The notes: a model not told the origin generated them from the sequence alone. A DNA stretch of 6,717 nt from Alphaproteobacteria bacterium (GCA_030424705.1 JAUHWJ010000108.1:1-6717); one strand, 5' to 3'. Shown: positions 1-5,796, counted from the stretch's first letter. A program made the numbers and translations.

Positions 1-1920
1 GCGCTCGAGCTCCTGGTGAAGCAGAAGCGGCTCGCTCGCGATGCGCCGGTGCCCTGCATCGTGCGCACCGACGGGCTCGCCGAGGAGGACAGCCTCGCTG
101 AGAACGTCCAGCGCGCGCCGCTCCACCCGCTCGACCAGTTCCGCGCCTTCCAGGCGATGCGCGACAAGGGGCGGAGCGAGGAGGAGATCGCCGCGGCGTT
201 TTTCGTCGCGCCGGCGGTGGTGAAGCAGCGGCTGAGGCTCGCCGCCGTCGCGCCAGCGCTCCTTGAGGCCTATGCTGACGAGTCGATGACGCTCGACCAG
301 CTGATGGCCTTTACCGTCAACCCTGATCACGCCCGGCAGGAGCAGGTCTGGGAGGCGCTGCAGCGGCACTACACGAAGGCCCCGCACGAGATCCGGCGCA
401 TGCTGACGGAAGGCGCAGTGCGGGCGTCCGACAAGCGGGCGCAGTTCGTCGGGCTCGACGCCTATGTCGAGGCGGGCGGCGCGATCATGCGCGATCTCTT
501 CAGCCACGACGATGGCGGCTGGCTGCAGGATGCGGGGCTGCTGGACCTGATGGTCTCGGAGAAGCTCGCCGAGGAAGCCGAGGCGGTGCGGGCCGAAGGC
601 TGGAAGTGGATCGAGGTCGCTACCGACTTCCCCTACGGACACAGCTGGGGCATGCGGCGGCTGCGCGGTGAGGCCGAGCCGATGAGCGCCGAGGAGATCG
701 CCGCGCATGAGGCGCTCCGCTCGGAGATGGACGCGCTCGAGGCCGAGCATGCCGACGAGGCCGAGCTGCCCGAGGCGGTCGACCTCCGGCTCGGCGAGAT
801 CGAGGCGGCGCTGGAGGCGCTGGAGGCGCGGCCGGTGCGCTTCGATCCCGAGGACCAGGCCCGCGCCGGGGCCTTCGTCAGCGTCGACGGCTCCGGCCAC
901 CTCCGCGTCGAGCGCGGCTTTGTCCGGCCCGAGGACGAACCGGCCCCGGAGCCCGAAGCGAGTGCGGTTGCGGAGGGGGGCGCAGTGGAAGCCAAGGTCA
1001 ACGGCGAAGGAATCGCGGCGTCGGAGAACGGCGACGATCCTGTCTCGCCCGAGGCAGCCCTGGCCGAGGAGGAGGAAGACGACGCACTGAAGCCGCTCTC
1101 GGACCGGCTTATCGCCGAGCTCACCGCCCATCGCACCATCGCGCTCCGCGATGCGGTGGCGCGGGACCCGGAGGTCGCGATGCTCGCGGCGCTCCATGCG
1201 CTGGCCCTCCGGCTCTTCCACCGCTACGGGCTCGACAGCTGCGTCGAGATCGAGCCGAGGAGCGCGGTCTTCGGCGCTCAGGCCCCCGGTCTCGGCGAAA
1301 TGCCCTATGCGCAGGCGATCGAGGCGCGGCATGCGGACTGGGCGGCGCGCCTGCCCGCAGCGCCGCAAGAGCTCTGGGAGGCGCTGACCGGCTTCGACGC
1401 CGAGAGCCGCGCGGCGCTCTTCGCCCATTGCGTCGCGCTGACCGTGAACGCGGTGCACGACCCCTACCACCGCCGGCCCCGCGCGCTGGCGCATGGCGAA
1501 GCGCTGGCGGCGACGCTCGGCCTCGACATGAACCGGGCGGGCTGGAGGGTCTCGGTCGACACCTATCTCGGCCGGGTCACCAAGGCCCGCATCCTCGAGG
1601 CGGTGCGCGAGGCGAAGGGCGAGGCGGCGGCCGAGCGGATCGCGGGACTGAAGAAGCCCGAGATGGCGGCGGCGGCCGAGGCGCTGCTCGAAGGTTCCGG
1701 CTGGCTGCCGGAGCTTCTCCGCACCGCGCCTCCGTTGGAGGACGACGCGCCGGAGATCGAGCTGGTCGAGGTGGATGACGCCGCGATCGAGGCCGAGCCG
1801 GAGGATGGCGTAGCGCGATCGGACATCGACGGCGGCGAAACGGCCATGGGCGATCCGGAGGCCGCGGGCGAAGATGAGTCCGTCGCCGGCGAGGATTTTG
1901 CGAGGGCCGCCGCCGAGTGA
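1..1920 (+). CDS. ParB/RepB/Spo0J-family (KorB-like) DNA-binding protein, 5' truncated
   Basis: The reading frame is open from base 1, so the N-terminus lies outside the window; 639 residues are visible. Numbering from base 1, residues 1-12 look like the end of a ParB N-terminal (ParB/Srx-type nuclease-like) domain. The ParB box II motif ENVQR is at 34-38, followed by HPLDQF. A KorB-type helix-turn-helix spans about 59-80 (EEEIAAAFFVAPAVVKQRL), then the family-typical stretch with MTLDQLMAF at 96-104. Residues 227-277 are Glu/Ala-rich and probably helical or coiled-coil; 310-362 form an acidic Pro/Glu linker. A second conserved helical domain follows from about 364, and the tail is acidic. 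Known: these large ParB relatives occur on alphaproteobacterial plasmids and integrative elements and bind centromere-like or operator DNA. Inferred: partition or regulation of the element. No ParA is visible. The GTG at base 16 falls inside the conserved domain and is not the real start. Confidence 0.9.
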   Translation, partial: ALELLVKQKRLARDAPVPCIVRTDGLAEEDSLAENVQRAPLHPLDQFRAFQAMRDKGRSEEEIAAAFFVAPAVVKQRLRLAAVAPALLEAYADESMTLDQLMAFTVNPDHARQEQVWEALQRHYTKAPHEIRRMLTEGAVRASDKRAQFVGLDAYVEAGGAIMRDLFSHDDGGWLQDAGLLDLMVSEKLAEEAEAVRAEGWKWIEVATDFPYGHSWGMRRLRGEAEPMSAEEIAAHEALRSEMDALEAEHADEAELPEAVDLRLGEIEAALEALEARPVRFDPEDQARAGAFVSVDGSGHLRVERGFVRPEDEPAPEPEASAVAEGGAVEAKVNGEGIAASENGDDPVSPEAALAEEEEDDALKPLSDRLIAELTAHRTIALRDAVARDPEVAMLAALHALALRLFHRYGLDSCVEIEPRSAVFGAQAPGLGEMPYAQAIEARHADWAARLPAAPQELWEALTGFDAESRAALFAHCVALTVNAVHDPYHRRPRALAHGEALAATLGLDMNRAGWRVSVDTYLGRVTKARILEAVREAKGEAAAERIAGLKKPEMAAAAEALLEGSGWLPELLRTAPPLEDDAPEIELVEVDDAAIEAEPEDGVARSDIDGGETAMGDPEAAGEDESVAGEDFARAAAE

Positions 1921-1969
1921 TGCGCCGGGATCGAGAGGTCGCTCCCCGCCTCTCCGACCCGGGACGCCT

Positions 1970-1995
1970 GGGGTCCGCCGGCGACGGCGGACCCC
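1970..1995 (+). terminator. Hairpin with GCGA tetraloop after the ParB-like gene, probable intrinsic terminator
   Basis: The arms GGGGTCCGCCG (1970-1980) and CGGCGGACCCC (1985-1995) pair perfectly over 11 bp and are closed by GCGA, a GNRA tetraloop. TCTTTCG follows, a weak U-tract. The hairpin starts 50 bases after the ParB-like stop codon and ends 33 bases before the Toprim start. It probably terminates or attenuates transcription, or stabilises the upstream mRNA 3' end. A smaller 6-bp stem (GAGAGG 1933-1938 / CCTCTC 1949-1954) lies just upstream. The short U-tract leaves termination efficiency uncertain. Confidence 0.65.
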
Positions 1996-2028
1996 TCTTT
2001 CGCCGCCATTCGATCCGAGGCGCCGCCC

Positions 2029-3072
2029 ATGGACAGCCCCGTCGCCCTGCTCGCCCGCCGCCTCGCCGAAGAGGTCGAGGCCGTCTGCCGCCATTACCTC
2101 CCGAACGGTCGGAAGCAGGGCCGCTACTGGGTCGCGGGCGATGTCGCGAACTCCCCCGGACGCAGCCTCTATGTCCGCCTGACCGGCCCGACCGCCGGGC
2201 CGGGCGCCGCCGGCAAGTGGACCGATGCGGCGACCGGCGAGTTCGGCGACCTCATAGACCTCATCGCCGCCAACCAAGGCTGCGCCACGCTCCGCGACAC
2301 GCTCGACGAGGCGCGCCGGTTTCTGAATCAGCCGCGTCCCTTGATCGCTGCATCCCGCGCCTCACGTACTCCCGCCGGATCGGTCGAGGCCGCTAGGCGG
2401 CTCTGGGCCATGGGCCGGCCGATCCCCGGCACGCTGGCCGAGCGCTATCTCGCTGGGCGGAAGATTATTGGCCTAGGCAGCCTTCCCACGCTGCGGTTCC
2501 ATCCCGCCTGCTTTCATATTCGCGAGGGCCAGCCGCCGACCGACCCGCCCGAGACCTGGCCGGCGCTTCTGACGAAGGTCGTCGATCTTGACGGACGGCT
2601 GACCGGACTCCATCGCACCTGGCTCGACCCAGACAGCGCCGGCAAGGCGCCGGTGATCCCGCCGAGAAAGGCGATGGGGCGGCTCATCGGCAATGGCGTG
2701 CGCGTCGGAACGCCAACCGACATCCTCGCCGCCGGCGAAGGGCTCGAGACCATGCTGGCGCTCCACTCGGCGCTGCCGTTCCTGCCGGTCGTCGCCGCGC
2801 TCTCCGCCACCCATCTCGCGGCCCTGATCCTGCCCGATGCGCTCCGCCGCCTCTACGTCGCCGCCGACCGCGACGAGGCGGGACACTCCGCGGCGAATGC
2901 GCTCCACGCCCGCGCCGCCAAGGACGGCGTCGAGGCGATCCGCCTCCTCCCGCGTCTCGGCGACTTCAACGACGACCTGATCGCCTTCGGTATCGCCGAT
3001 CTTCGTGCGCATCTCCGCCCGCAGCTCGCGCCGGAGGACGCGGCCCGTCTCCAGGCGCTCGTTCCCGGCTGA
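2029..3072 (+). CDS. Toprim domain-containing primase-like protein (DUF7146 N-terminal region)
   Basis: The protein has 347 residues. The ATG at 2029 is preceded by GAGG at 2017-2020 (8-base spacing), and the conserved N-terminus begins at once (LARRLAEEVEAVCRHYLPNG, residues 8-27). Residues 1-100 match the DUF7146-type region seen in plasmid and phage primase-like proteins, with GRYWVAGD at 31-38 and GKWTDAATGEFGDLIDLIA at 62-80. The Toprim domain is C-terminal: the acidic motif GEGLET (236-241, catalytic-type Glu237), the DxD motif AADRDEAG (278-285, Asp280 and Asp282) and GDFNDDL (311-317). Known: Toprim folds coordinate Mg2+ in primases, topoisomerases and OLD-type nucleases. There is no CHC2 zinc-ribbon cysteine set and no helicase domain, so it is not a complete DnaG- or gp4-type primase. 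Inferred: priming or DNA processing for replication or transfer of the element. It lies 108 bases after the ParB-like gene. Confidence 0.9.
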   Translation: MDSPVALLARRLAEEVEAVCRHYLPNGRKQGRYWVAGDVANSPGRSLYVRLTGPTAGPGAAGKWTDAATGEFGDLIDLIAANQGCATLRDTLDEARRFLNQPRPLIAASRASRTPAGSVEAARRLWAMGRPIPGTLAERYLAGRKIIGLGSLPTLRFHPACFHIREGQPPTDPPETWPALLTKVVDLDGRLTGLHRTWLDPDSAGKAPVIPPRKAMGRLIGNGVRVGTPTDILAAGEGLETMLALHSALPFLPVVAALSATHLAALILPDALRRLYVAADRDEAGHSAANALHARAAKDGVEAIRLLPRLGDFNDDLIAFGIADLRAHLRPQLAPEDAARLQALVPG

Positions 3073-3167
3073 CCGGGTCCGGGCGCAGGGGTCCGGCTCA
3101 CTCCCCGTCAGCGCCGCGCCTCCGGGCCTTCCGAGAGCGGGCGAGACGGAGCAGAGCCCGGCCGGGC

Positions 3168-3201
3168 CCGCAACGGCGAGCCGTCCTCCGCTCCGCTCCG
3201 G
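3168..3201 (+). repeat. Leader block shared with the DUF736 leader, contiguous copy
   Basis: CCGCAACGGCG (3168-3178) recurs exactly at 5179-5189. After a single A here, the next 22 bases (3180-3201) match 5254-5275 at 19 of 22 positions, with the 12-mer GCCGTCCTCCGC identical. In the other copy the two blocks are 64 bases apart, with a large palindrome between them. Each match alone could be chance in GC-rich DNA; the collinear pair in two gene leaders is less easily dismissed. Confidence 0.45.
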
Positions 3202-3288
3202 CCGCCACATGCGCGGCGGTGCAGGCCCGACCGGCCCCTGCTTGCCCGTCGCCCGCGAAGGCCCGCGAGAGGCGCGGACCGGAGAGAC

Positions 3289-3294
3289 GGGAGA
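3289..3294 (+). promoter_or_regulatory. Ribosome binding site fixing the DUF2493 start
   Basis: GGGAGA lies 7 bases upstream of the ATG at 3302. It supports that start over the much longer open frame from 3005, whose extra 99 residues are compositionally biased and overlap the end of the Toprim gene. Confidence 0.6.
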
Positions 3295-3301
3295 CCCGAC
3301 C

Positions 3302-4231
3302 ATGACCGACAGAGACCGTGAACCCTTGGCCCGATCCACCACCGCTATTGTGCTGGACGAATTGCAGCTCTACGGCCACCGCCCCTTCGCGGACGAGCCC
3401 GACCCGCGCCCGCTGCCGGAGCCCGAGGCCCTGCAGGGCGCCGTCGCCGACATCTTCGACGCGCTGGTCGCGACGCTTGGCGACACCCGGCTCGAGCCCG
3501 ACCTCGAGGACGTGCTCTGGCGGGTGACCGATGTCTTCCACCGGATGGCGGCCCGCGTCGAACGCGAGCTCGACGCCAACGAGCAGGCGCAGCGCCGGTC
3601 GCAGGCCGAACAGGACGGCTCCGAGATCCGTTCGGTCGAGCTCGAGACCCGGATCGCCGAAGGACTCTCGCTGATCGAGCGGCGGAACGCCTGGGAGGCG
3701 ATGCGCGATCTCGCCGCCGAGGGCTTCGAGGCCCATCTCGGCGAGATCTGGCGCCCGCGCGCCGGGAGCCACGTCCGCCATCGCAGCCTGACCGCCGCGC
3801 TGATCGACAGCCGGGACCACATCGCCGCCCGGCGCCGGGCCGCCATCGAACCGCTCCTGCCGGCGGGGCCGAAGATCGCCTTCACCGGTGGAGCCGACTG
3901 CGACGACCACGCCGCGATCTGGGACGCGCTCGACCGCGTGCAGGCCAAGCATGCCGACATGGTTCTGCTGCATGGCGGCTCCCCGCGCGGGGCGGAACGC
4001 ATCGCCGCCGCCTGGGCCGACAACCGCAGCGTGACGCAGATCGTCTTCCGCCCGGACTGGACGCGCCACGGCAAGGCGGCCCCGTTCCGGCGCAACGACC
4101 AGCTCCTCGATATCCTGCCCATCGGGCTGATCGTGTTCCCCGGCTCCGGCATCACCGACAACCTCGCCGACAAGGCCCGCGGCCTCGGCATCCCGCTCTT
4201 CGACTTTCGGCCCCGGCGGCCGGCGGCCTGA
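3302..4231 (+). CDS. DUF2493 protein with C-terminal YspA/cpYpsA-related SLOG domain
   Basis: The protein has 309 residues, as expected for DUF2493 proteins of alphaproteobacterial mobile elements. Residues 1-185 are mostly helical and charged: a conserved-looking N-terminus (TTAIVLDELQLYGHRPFADE, 13-32), then a probable coiled-coil stretch around 83-130 and a basic segment (HIAARRRAAIEPL, 173-185). The SLOG-type Rossmann-like domain spans about 190-302. Visible motifs are KIAFTGGADCDDH (191-203), LLHGGSPRGAERIAAAWA (222-239), FRPDWTRHGKAAPFRRND (249-266) and VFPGSGITDNLADKARGLGI (278-297). The glycine-rich loops at 195-196 and 225-230 are where SLOG proteins are thought to bind nucleotide-derived ligands. 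Known: the superfamily includes LOG cytokinin-activating enzymes, DprA and predicted nucleotide sensors in conflict systems; YspA-type members lack a settled function. Inferred: nucleotide binding or processing tied to element maintenance. It has its own leader and ends in a hairpin, so it may be transcribed independently. Confidence 0.88.
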   Translation: MTDRDREPLARSTTAIVLDELQLYGHRPFADEPDPRPLPEPEALQGAVADIFDALVATLGDTRLEPDLEDVLWRVTDVFHRMAARVERELDANEQAQRRSQAEQDGSEIRSVELETRIAEGLSLIERRNAWEAMRDLAAEGFEAHLGEIWRPRAGSHVRHRSLTAALIDSRDHIAARRRAAIEPLLPAGPKIAFTGGADCDDHAAIWDALDRVQAKHADMVLLHGGSPRGAERIAAAWADNRSVTQIVFRPDWTRHGKAAPFRRNDQLLDILPIGLIVFPGSGITDNLADKARGLGIPLFDFRPRRPAA

Positions 4232-4253
4232 GCCAAGCCGCCGAAACTACGGC

Positions 4254-4287
4254 GACGCCCGCGCCGTGCGCTTCCGGCGCGGGCGTC
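4254..4287 (+). terminator. Terminator-like hairpin after the DUF2493 gene
   Basis: GACGCCCGCGCCG (4254-4266) pairs perfectly over 13 bp with CGGCGCGGGCGTC (4275-4287) around an 8-base loop. CTTCTG follows, a poor U-tract. It starts 22 bases after the DUF2493 stop, so a transcription end is plausible. TATCAT at 4295-4300 just beyond resembles a -10 element for the next gene, but no good -35 is seen. Confidence 0.65.
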
Positions 4288-4357
4288 CTTCTGCTATCAT
4301 TTCCATGCGTCGATTGGCGGTGGTGGCGACGCGATCCCCTGTTGGAGGAGCCCCGCC

Positions 4358-4903
4358 ATGCTGGCCTCGACTTTTCTCACCGCCTTCGGCCTCGGCGCGA
4401 TCTGCTGGCTGATGTTCACGCTCGCCGTCTATGCGCTGCCATTCTGGATCGGCCTTTCCGCAGCCTTCTGGCTGCATGCGGGCGACAAGGGCGTGCTGTT
4501 CGCCGTCATCGGCGGTCTCGCGGCGGCGGGCCTTGTCGCCGCCCTCGGCGAGATCGTCTTCGCCCGTGTCCGCTCCGTGCCGCTCCGGCTCGCCATCGGA
4601 CTCGTCTACGCCATCCCGGCGGGTCTGGCCGGCTTCCACATGACGAAGGGCGTCGCCGCGCTCACCGGCGCCGGCGAGACCGCCTCCCTCGCCCTCGCCG
4701 GTCTCGGTGCGCTGGTGATCGGCGTCACGGCCTGGGCCCGCATCGCCGGGTGGTCCGGGGCGGAGGGGATCGAGGAGGGCGCCGGGGGCGATGGTCGGGT
4801 CGCGACCGACGAGGGAGAGGCTCTCCGGGCTCTCCGATCACGGGATCACGTCGGCTGGCGAAGTTCGGCGGTCAGGCAGGGACGTCGGCCGAGGCCGAGA
4901 TAG
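4358..4903 (+). CDS. Small multi-pass membrane protein of unknown function
   Basis: The protein has 181 residues. The ATG at 4358 has a strong ribosome binding site, GGAGGAG at 4344-4350, 7 bases upstream. Residues 1-130 are strongly hydrophobic with four to five likely membrane segments: about 5-28 running into 29-40, then 47-69, 75-95 and 108-129. Short polar links such as HAGDKG (40-45) and FARVRS (68-73) separate them, so it is an inner-membrane protein with little outside the bilayer. Residues 131-181 differ sharply: Gly/Glu-rich to about 155, then Arg-rich with no hydrophobic character. This tail may be a natural cytoplasmic extension or read-through of a frame whose original stop was lost. 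I do not recognise a functional family. It sits between the SLOG and DUF736 genes in the same orientation, which suggests a link to the element, but no motif tells its job. Confidence 0.8.
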   Translation: MLASTFLTAFGLGAICWLMFTLAVYALPFWIGLSAAFWLHAGDKGVLFAVIGGLAAAGLVAALGEIVFARVRSVPLRLAIGLVYAIPAGLAGFHMTKGVAALTGAGETASLALAGLGALVIGVTAWARIAGWSGAEGIEEGAGGDGRVATDEGEALRALRSRDHVGWRSSAVRQGRRPRPR

Positions 4904-5102
4904 GCGCGGCCCAGGGGCCGAATCGGCGTCCGACGACGCCGTCTCCGGCGCGACCGACGGAGCCGCGATCCGAGGGATTGGCGTTGGCCGGCGCCTGTCC
5001 CGTGACAAGCGGCGCCCGCCGCCGGCGCGCCGCAGCCTCTCTTCGCGCGACGCCTGTCGCCGCGGTCTTGCCGGGGCGTCCGGCGGCCTGTGATCGTGTC
5101 TC

Positions 5103-5166
5103 CCGGCTGACGCCCCCGTCCTTCGCGGACCTCTCTTGGCTGATCTGACCGGGACCGGCTGACGCC
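5103..5166 (+). repeat. 12-bp direct repeat pair CCGGCTGACGCC
   Basis: CCGGCTGACGCC occurs at 5103-5114 and again at 5155-5166, a 52-base period, in non-coding sequence just upstream of the large palindrome. It could be a pair of protein binding sites (iteron- or ParB-site-like) or chance in GC-rich sequence; two copies are too few to decide. Confidence 0.45.
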
Positions 5167-5192
5167 TCGATCCTCGGGCCGCAACGGCGCGC

Positions 5193-5249
5193 CCGGACTT
5201 TCTTCCCCTGGCGGTGGCCCGCCATTCCTCGCGGGGCAAGAAAGACCGG
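5193..5249 (+). repeat. 57-base two-tier imperfect palindrome upstream of DUF736
   Basis: The outer arms are CCGGACTTTCTTCCCC (5193-5208) and GGGGCAAGAAAGACCGG (5233-5249). They pair over 15 bp with one A-A mismatch and one bulged C. Directly inside, TGGCGG (5209-5214) pairs with CCGCCA (5219-5224) around a TGGC loop, leaving TTCCTCGC (5225-5232) unpaired on one side. The CTTTCTT/AAGAAAG core stands out against the GC-rich surroundings. There is no U-tract, and it lies 120 bases before the DUF736 start, so it is not a simple terminator. A structured leader RNA, a DNA cruciform used in replication or transfer, or a small inserted palindromic element would all fit. Confidence 0.7.
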
Positions 5250-5253
5250 TCCC

Positions 5254-5275
5254 GCCGTCCTCCGCGATGCTCCGG
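5254..5275 (+). repeat. Second half of the leader block shared with the DUF2493 leader
   Basis: These 22 bases match 3180-3201 at 19 positions, with the 12-mer GCCGTCCTCCGC identical. The matching first half, CCGCAACGGCG, is at 5179-5189 on the other side of the palindrome, so this copy is interrupted by 64 bases (5190-5253). Confidence 0.45.
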
Positions 5276-5369
5276 GTCCGAAGGACTGCGTCCGCGGATC
5301 GTCCCGGTCCTGACGATCGCCATAGAGGCCGCGATGGGCGCGGGCTCTGAGAGCAAGGAGACCAACGAC

Positions 5370-5708
5370 ATGGCCACCATCGGAACCTTCCGGAAGACCG
5401 GCGCCGAATACGCCGGCGAGATCGTCACCCTCAGCGTGCAGGCGAAGGGCGTGCGCATCGTCCCCGAGGACAGCGTCCCCACCGCCAACGCCCCCTCGCA
5501 CCGCGTCTTCGTCGGTCGCGCCGAAATCGGCGCCGCCTGGTCGAAGCGCTCGGCCGAGGGCCGCGACTATCTCAGCCTCAAGCTCGACGACCCGAGCTTC
5601 ACCGCGCCGATCTACGCCAACCTCTTCGACGACGCCGTGATCGAAGGCGGCGAGGAGACCTTCTCCCTCATCTGGTCCCGCCCCACCAACCGCCGCAACG
5701 GCGACTGA
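5370..5708 (+). CDS. DUF736 domain-containing protein
   Basis: The protein has 112 residues, the usual size for DUF736 single-domain proteins. The ATG at 5370 has AAGGAG (5355-5360) 9 bases upstream and starts the conserved N-terminus MATIGTFRKTGAEYAGEIVT. The frame is open upstream to 5214 but without family sequence. Other family-like parts are EIGAAWSKRSAEGRDYLSLK (52-71), then DDPSFTAPIYANLFDD (73-88) and the C-terminal ETFSLIWSRP (95-104). It has no signal peptide, membrane segment or obvious catalytic residues; predicted small, soluble and mostly beta. Known: DUF736 genes are common on alphaproteobacterial plasmids, symbiosis islands and other integrative elements, usually near DUF2493, ParB-like and Toprim genes; no function is established. 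Its own long leader suggests separate, possibly strong or regulated, expression. Confidence 0.93.
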   Translation: MATIGTFRKTGAEYAGEIVTLSVQAKGVRIVPEDSVPTANAPSHRVFVGRAEIGAAWSKRSAEGRDYLSLKLDDPSFTAPIYANLFDDAVIEGGEETFSLIWSRPTNRRNGD

Positions 5709-5715
5709 CCGCAAA

Positions 5716-5747
5716 CCGCCCCGCCCGGCGCCACCCGGTCGGGGCGG
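5716..5747. terminator. Hairpin between convergent genes, possible bidirectional terminator
   Basis: CCGCCCCG (5716-5723) pairs with CGGGGCGG (5740-5747), and the 16-base loop can form an inner CCGG/CCGG stem (5725-5728 / 5735-5738). It begins 7 bases after the DUF736 stop. No U-tract follows on the plus strand; on the minus strand the stem is followed by TTTGCGG. It is well placed to end transcription of DUF736, and possibly of the opposing MFS gene, but neither side has a proper U-run. Confidence 0.5.
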
Positions 5748-5770
5748 GCCGACGAACGCAACGTCCGAGA

Positions 5771-5796
5771 GCTATAGCGCGATCTAGGCAAGATCG
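5771..5796. other. Palindrome pair in the convergent intergenic region
   Basis: The perfect 8-bp palindrome GCTATAGC (5771-5778) is followed after one base by a stem of CGATCT (5780-5785) and AGATCG (5791-5796) around AGGCA. These are among the few AT-containing motifs in the region. They could form an operator, an integration or recombination footprint, or part of the MFS transcript 3' end; nothing visible decides. Confidence 0.35.

Larger units (their letters stand above)
3073..3301 (+). other. GC-rich non-coding leader between the Toprim and DUF2493 genes
   Basis: This 229-base stretch has no convincing gene. It contains repeated GGGTCCGG (3075-3082 and 3089-3096) and a perfect 12-bp palindrome GCCCGGCCGGGC (3156-3167). 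A hairpin CCGCC/GGCGG (3202-3206 / 3215-3219) is followed directly by GCAGG/CCTGC (3221-3225 / 3237-3241). A near-tandem 10-mer, GCCCGCGAAG then GCCCGCGAGA, lies at 3251-3270. Bases 3168-3201 share sequence blocks with the DUF736 leader. An open frame runs through from 3005, but its translation is Arg/Pro/Gly-rich low-complexity sequence. This is probably a 5' untranslated leader or control region; its function is unknown. Confidence 0.5.
4904..5369 (+). other. 466-base stretch without a convincing gene, leader of DUF736
   Basis: The frames open here are low-complexity Arg/Pro/Ala sequence or the antisense of DUF736, and none has a convincing ribosome binding site with family-like sequence. 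The stretch contains a 12-bp direct repeat spaced 52 bases apart (5103-5166), a long two-tier palindrome (5193-5249) and the split blocks shared with the DUF2493 leader. The last 120 bases lead to the DUF736 ribosome binding site. A long untranslated leader, a structured RNA or a DNA site for replication or transfer proteins are all possible. Confidence 0.5.

Noticed and set aside
1917..2396. Small plus-strand gene starting at the ParB-like stop codon (GTGATG overlap)
   Set aside because: The overlap looks operonic, but the product is Arg/Pro-rich, runs through the terminator hairpin and overlaps the conserved start of the Toprim gene.
3005..3301. Long N-terminal extension of the DUF2493 protein (99 extra residues)
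   Set aside because: The translation is Arg/Pro/Gly-rich low complexity and overlaps the end of the Toprim gene; the ATG at 3302 has a ribosome binding site and starts the conserved sequence.
3098..4069. 323-residue open frame on the minus strand opposite the SLOG gene
   Set aside because: High GC leaves antisense frames open; the translation has no domain motifs, while the plus strand has a clear family match.
4295..4300. Promoter for the membrane protein gene (TATCAT)
   Set aside because: A -10-like hexamer is present, but no acceptable -35 lies 16-18 bases upstream and the spot falls within terminator sequence; too weak to list.
4342..5148. 268-residue plus-strand frame overlapping the membrane protein and the non-coding stretch
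   Set aside because: It is Arg/Pro-rich and shifted relative to the hydrophobic protein, which has the strong ribosome binding site; it does not supply a gene for 4904-5148.
5193..5249. CRISPR repeat or array
   Set aside because: There is only one copy of the palindrome and no regularly spaced repeats.
4872..5714. 280-residue open frame on the minus strand across DUF736
   Set aside because: It is largely the antisense of the DUF736 gene and GC-rich non-coding DNA, with no recognisable family sequence.
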